Shown in pieces: positions 62,722 to 64,000 of a stretch of 64,000 bases of DNA; the first letter of the stretch is position 1; each line of letters starts with the position of its first letter. Made by a program: the position numbers and the translations under genes. This stretch comes from Paenibacillus sp. NEAU-GSW1 (lineage in GTDB: Bacteria; Bacillota; Bacilli; Paenibacillales; Paenibacillaceae), in the NCBI RefSeq assembly GCF_009737085.1, contig NZ_WOVL01000020.1, positions 28,302 to 92,301 of the forward strand, in the 5' to 3' direction. Below the pieces are notes generated by a model. The model was given only the letters and a program-made list of their open reading frames with translations, ran no database searches and had not been told where the DNA came from.

Positions 62722-63828
62722 ATGCCGCCGTTAGAGCAAGGAAAAATATCAGCCGCCCAGCTCGCCTGCATGATTTACTTGGCCTTGCTCGCAACAGCGA
62801 TTCTAAGCGGGCCTCCTATACTGTACAGACATGCAGGGGTCGATTTCTGGATGGGACCGATCATCGCTTCCGTTACCGGATTTGGCGCTTGCGCCATGAT
62901 GGTCTATCTTCACCGGCTCTATCCCGGTCAATCGCTCGTCCAGTATGCCGATCATTTGATCGGCAAAGCGGCGGGGAAAACAGTCAGCTTCGTGTTCCTT
63001 CTTGTGCTTGTGTTCCAAAACGGTCAGCAGGCTCGTCAGTTCTCCGAAATGATGAGCCTCGCATTTTTGGAAAGAACGCCTCCGCTTGTATTGTCCGGCA
63101 CGCTGCTTGCGCTCAGCACAATTACGGTACGCTATGGCGTGGAGGTTATCGGACGCTGCGCCCAGTTGCTCATGCCCATCCTAATTACGCTCACCTCGCT
63201 GCTGATCGCGCCGCTCATCTCCGATATGGAGCCGGAGAACCTCCTTCCTTTTTTGGAGAACGGTATCGTTCCGGTTATGAAAAGCACCATTATGATGCAG
63301 GTCTGGTTCCCAATGTACGCCTATATGACTTTCTTTCTGCCATTCGTCCATAATATTAACCAAGCCCGCAAATGGGGCTTTCTCTCCGTTCTATGGTCGG
63401 TTCTGACCTTTACAGGAACGATGCTGGTTATTCTCTTTGTCTTGGACGGGGCGGTATCTTTATTTCGTTTTCCTTATCTGATCATTTCGCGCTATCTCGC
63501 CATTTTCGGATTTTTCTCCCGGCTCGATATTATTATTATGGTGTTCTGGATCGTCGATGTGTTCGTCCGGTTTATCGTGCTTCATTACGCGGCCGCCATC
63601 GGACTCGCGCAATGGTTCGGAGCAAGCAGCTACAGACACCTGGCTGCGCCTCTAGCCGTCCTTATACTTGTCTTCAGCGTTTGGTCGTACCCGTCAAGCG
63701 TTGATTTTTACTCGATCCCGATGCATGTCTCCACCTTGTACTTCTGCGCTAACATCATCCTGCCCGCGTTCCTTTTCATCGTCAGCCTGCTGCGGGGTTC
63801 TCCTGCTGCAGCAAGCGATGCCGAATAA
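62722..63828 (+). CDS. Spore germinant receptor permease subunit B, second copy
   Basis: 368 residues, same fold as the gene at 61360; both share KISAAQ, MVYLHRLYPGQSLVQYAD and FFLPFVHNINQARKWG-like blocks. AAAGGAGG precedes the ATG, 13 bp after the preceding stop. Two different B subunits with one A and one C suggest receptors of alternative ligand specificity. Confidence 0.93.
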   Translation: MPPLEQGKISAAQLACMIYLALLATAILSGPPILYRHAGVDFWMGPIIASVTGFGACAMMVYLHRLYPGQSLVQYADHLIGKAAGKTVSFVFLLVLVFQNGQQARQFSEMMSLAFLERTPPLVLSGTLLALSTITVRYGVEVIGRCAQLLMPILITLTSLLIAPLISDMEPENLLPFLENGIVPVMKSTIMMQVWFPMYAYMTFFLPFVHNINQARKWGFLSVLWSVLTFTGTMLVILFVLDGAVSLFRFPYLIISRYLAIFGFFSRLDIIIMVFWIVDVFVRFIVLHYAAAIGLAQWFGASSYRHLAAPLAVLILVFSVWSYPSSVDFYSIPMHVSTLYFCANIILPAFLFIVSLLRGSPAAASDAE

Positions 63829-63833
63829 AAAAA

Positions 63834-64000
63834 GAGGCCGTCCCAAAAGTGGTTCGCTCGCTGTAAAAACGGCTCGCATCAGTAATTGAAGAAGCGGTAT
63901 TCATGAAAATAGTGTTGCAGAGAGCTATCCCTGCAACACTATTTTTCGATTTTGATGCTTTGTGGCTTTCTTCAGCAAATGATGGGCAAGCGAAAGCCAC
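63834..64000 (-). mobile_element. End of an insertion sequence (IS1182-like), cut by the window edge
   Basis: GAGGCCGTCCCAAAAGT at 63834-63850 resembles the GGGCTGTCCCAAAAGT-type terminal repeat of many IS1182-family elements. The minus-strand frame ending at 63925 reads WLSLAHHLLKKATKHQNRK, then IVLQG, stop, like the C-terminus of a DDE transposase. It starts 6 bp after the second gerB stop, so insertion did not break that gene. Confidence 0.55.
63909..63946 (+). terminator. Hairpin inside the IS end
   Basis: ATAGTGTTGCAG and CTGCAACACTAT are perfect 12-bp arms followed by TTTTT. It may stop transcription from the germination operon into the element. Confidence 0.7.

Overview
The window looks like a chromosome of the Paenibacillaceae (Paenibacillus or Cohnella type). 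The right third holds a Firmicutes core block: rlmH, a CxxH/CxxC protein, an HtrA protease, the WalRKHIJ cell-wall signalling operon, an M23 endopeptidase, and a GerA-type spore germinant receptor operon. Spore germination genes, a T-box leader, YycHI and two rare xylosidase families (GH52 and GH120) all fit that group.

Layout. 1-20.2 kb is a mosaic of metabolic and export genes. It holds the end of a nitrate/sulfonate-type ABC ATPase with a Crp/Fnr regulator, HIT and methyltransferase genes (the latter behind a T-box), an AraC-regulated pair of beta-xylosidases, a TetR-linked MacB/FtsX-type exporter, a MarR-controlled operon joining an ArsA/Get3-like ATPase to an ABC-2 exporter, and an azoreductase/HxlR pair. 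20.26-43.59 kb is the most unusual part: a composite island built on the 3' end of rlmH. Five extra copies of the rlmH 3' terminus (each reading G/A-E-x-x-H-K-stop on the minus strand, with a short inverted repeat around it) sit at about 20.27, 24.12, 26.18, 28.53 and 34.37 kb. The real rlmH end is at 43.57 kb. They cut the island into five modules. One module carries an MCM-like helicase of the Cch type followed by a decayed large serine recombinase, the core arrangement of staphylococcal SCC elements, which also integrate at the 3' end of rlmH. The rlmH-proximal module carries a second, N-terminally deleted recombinase and an AAA ATPase/subtilisin pair of the IetAS defence type. The other modules carry cargo: a kinase-like protein, EVE, DinB, WYL, TetR plus an Ntn-hydrolase, GNAT, VOC, phosphotransferase and HAD genes.

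43.6-64 kb is core chromosome: rlmH, an ECF sigma/anti-sigma pair, a CE7 esterase, htrA, the wal operon, an M23 endopeptidase and a germinant receptor operon with the unusual order A-C-D-B-D-B. The end of an IS-like element enters at the right edge.

How it fits together: rlmH appears to have served repeatedly as an attachment site for Ccr-like recombinases in this lineage, giving a tandem SCC-like array. Both visible recombinases are damaged, so the array is probably fixed unless a recombinase is supplied from elsewhere. All calls come from reading the sequence; no database search was run.
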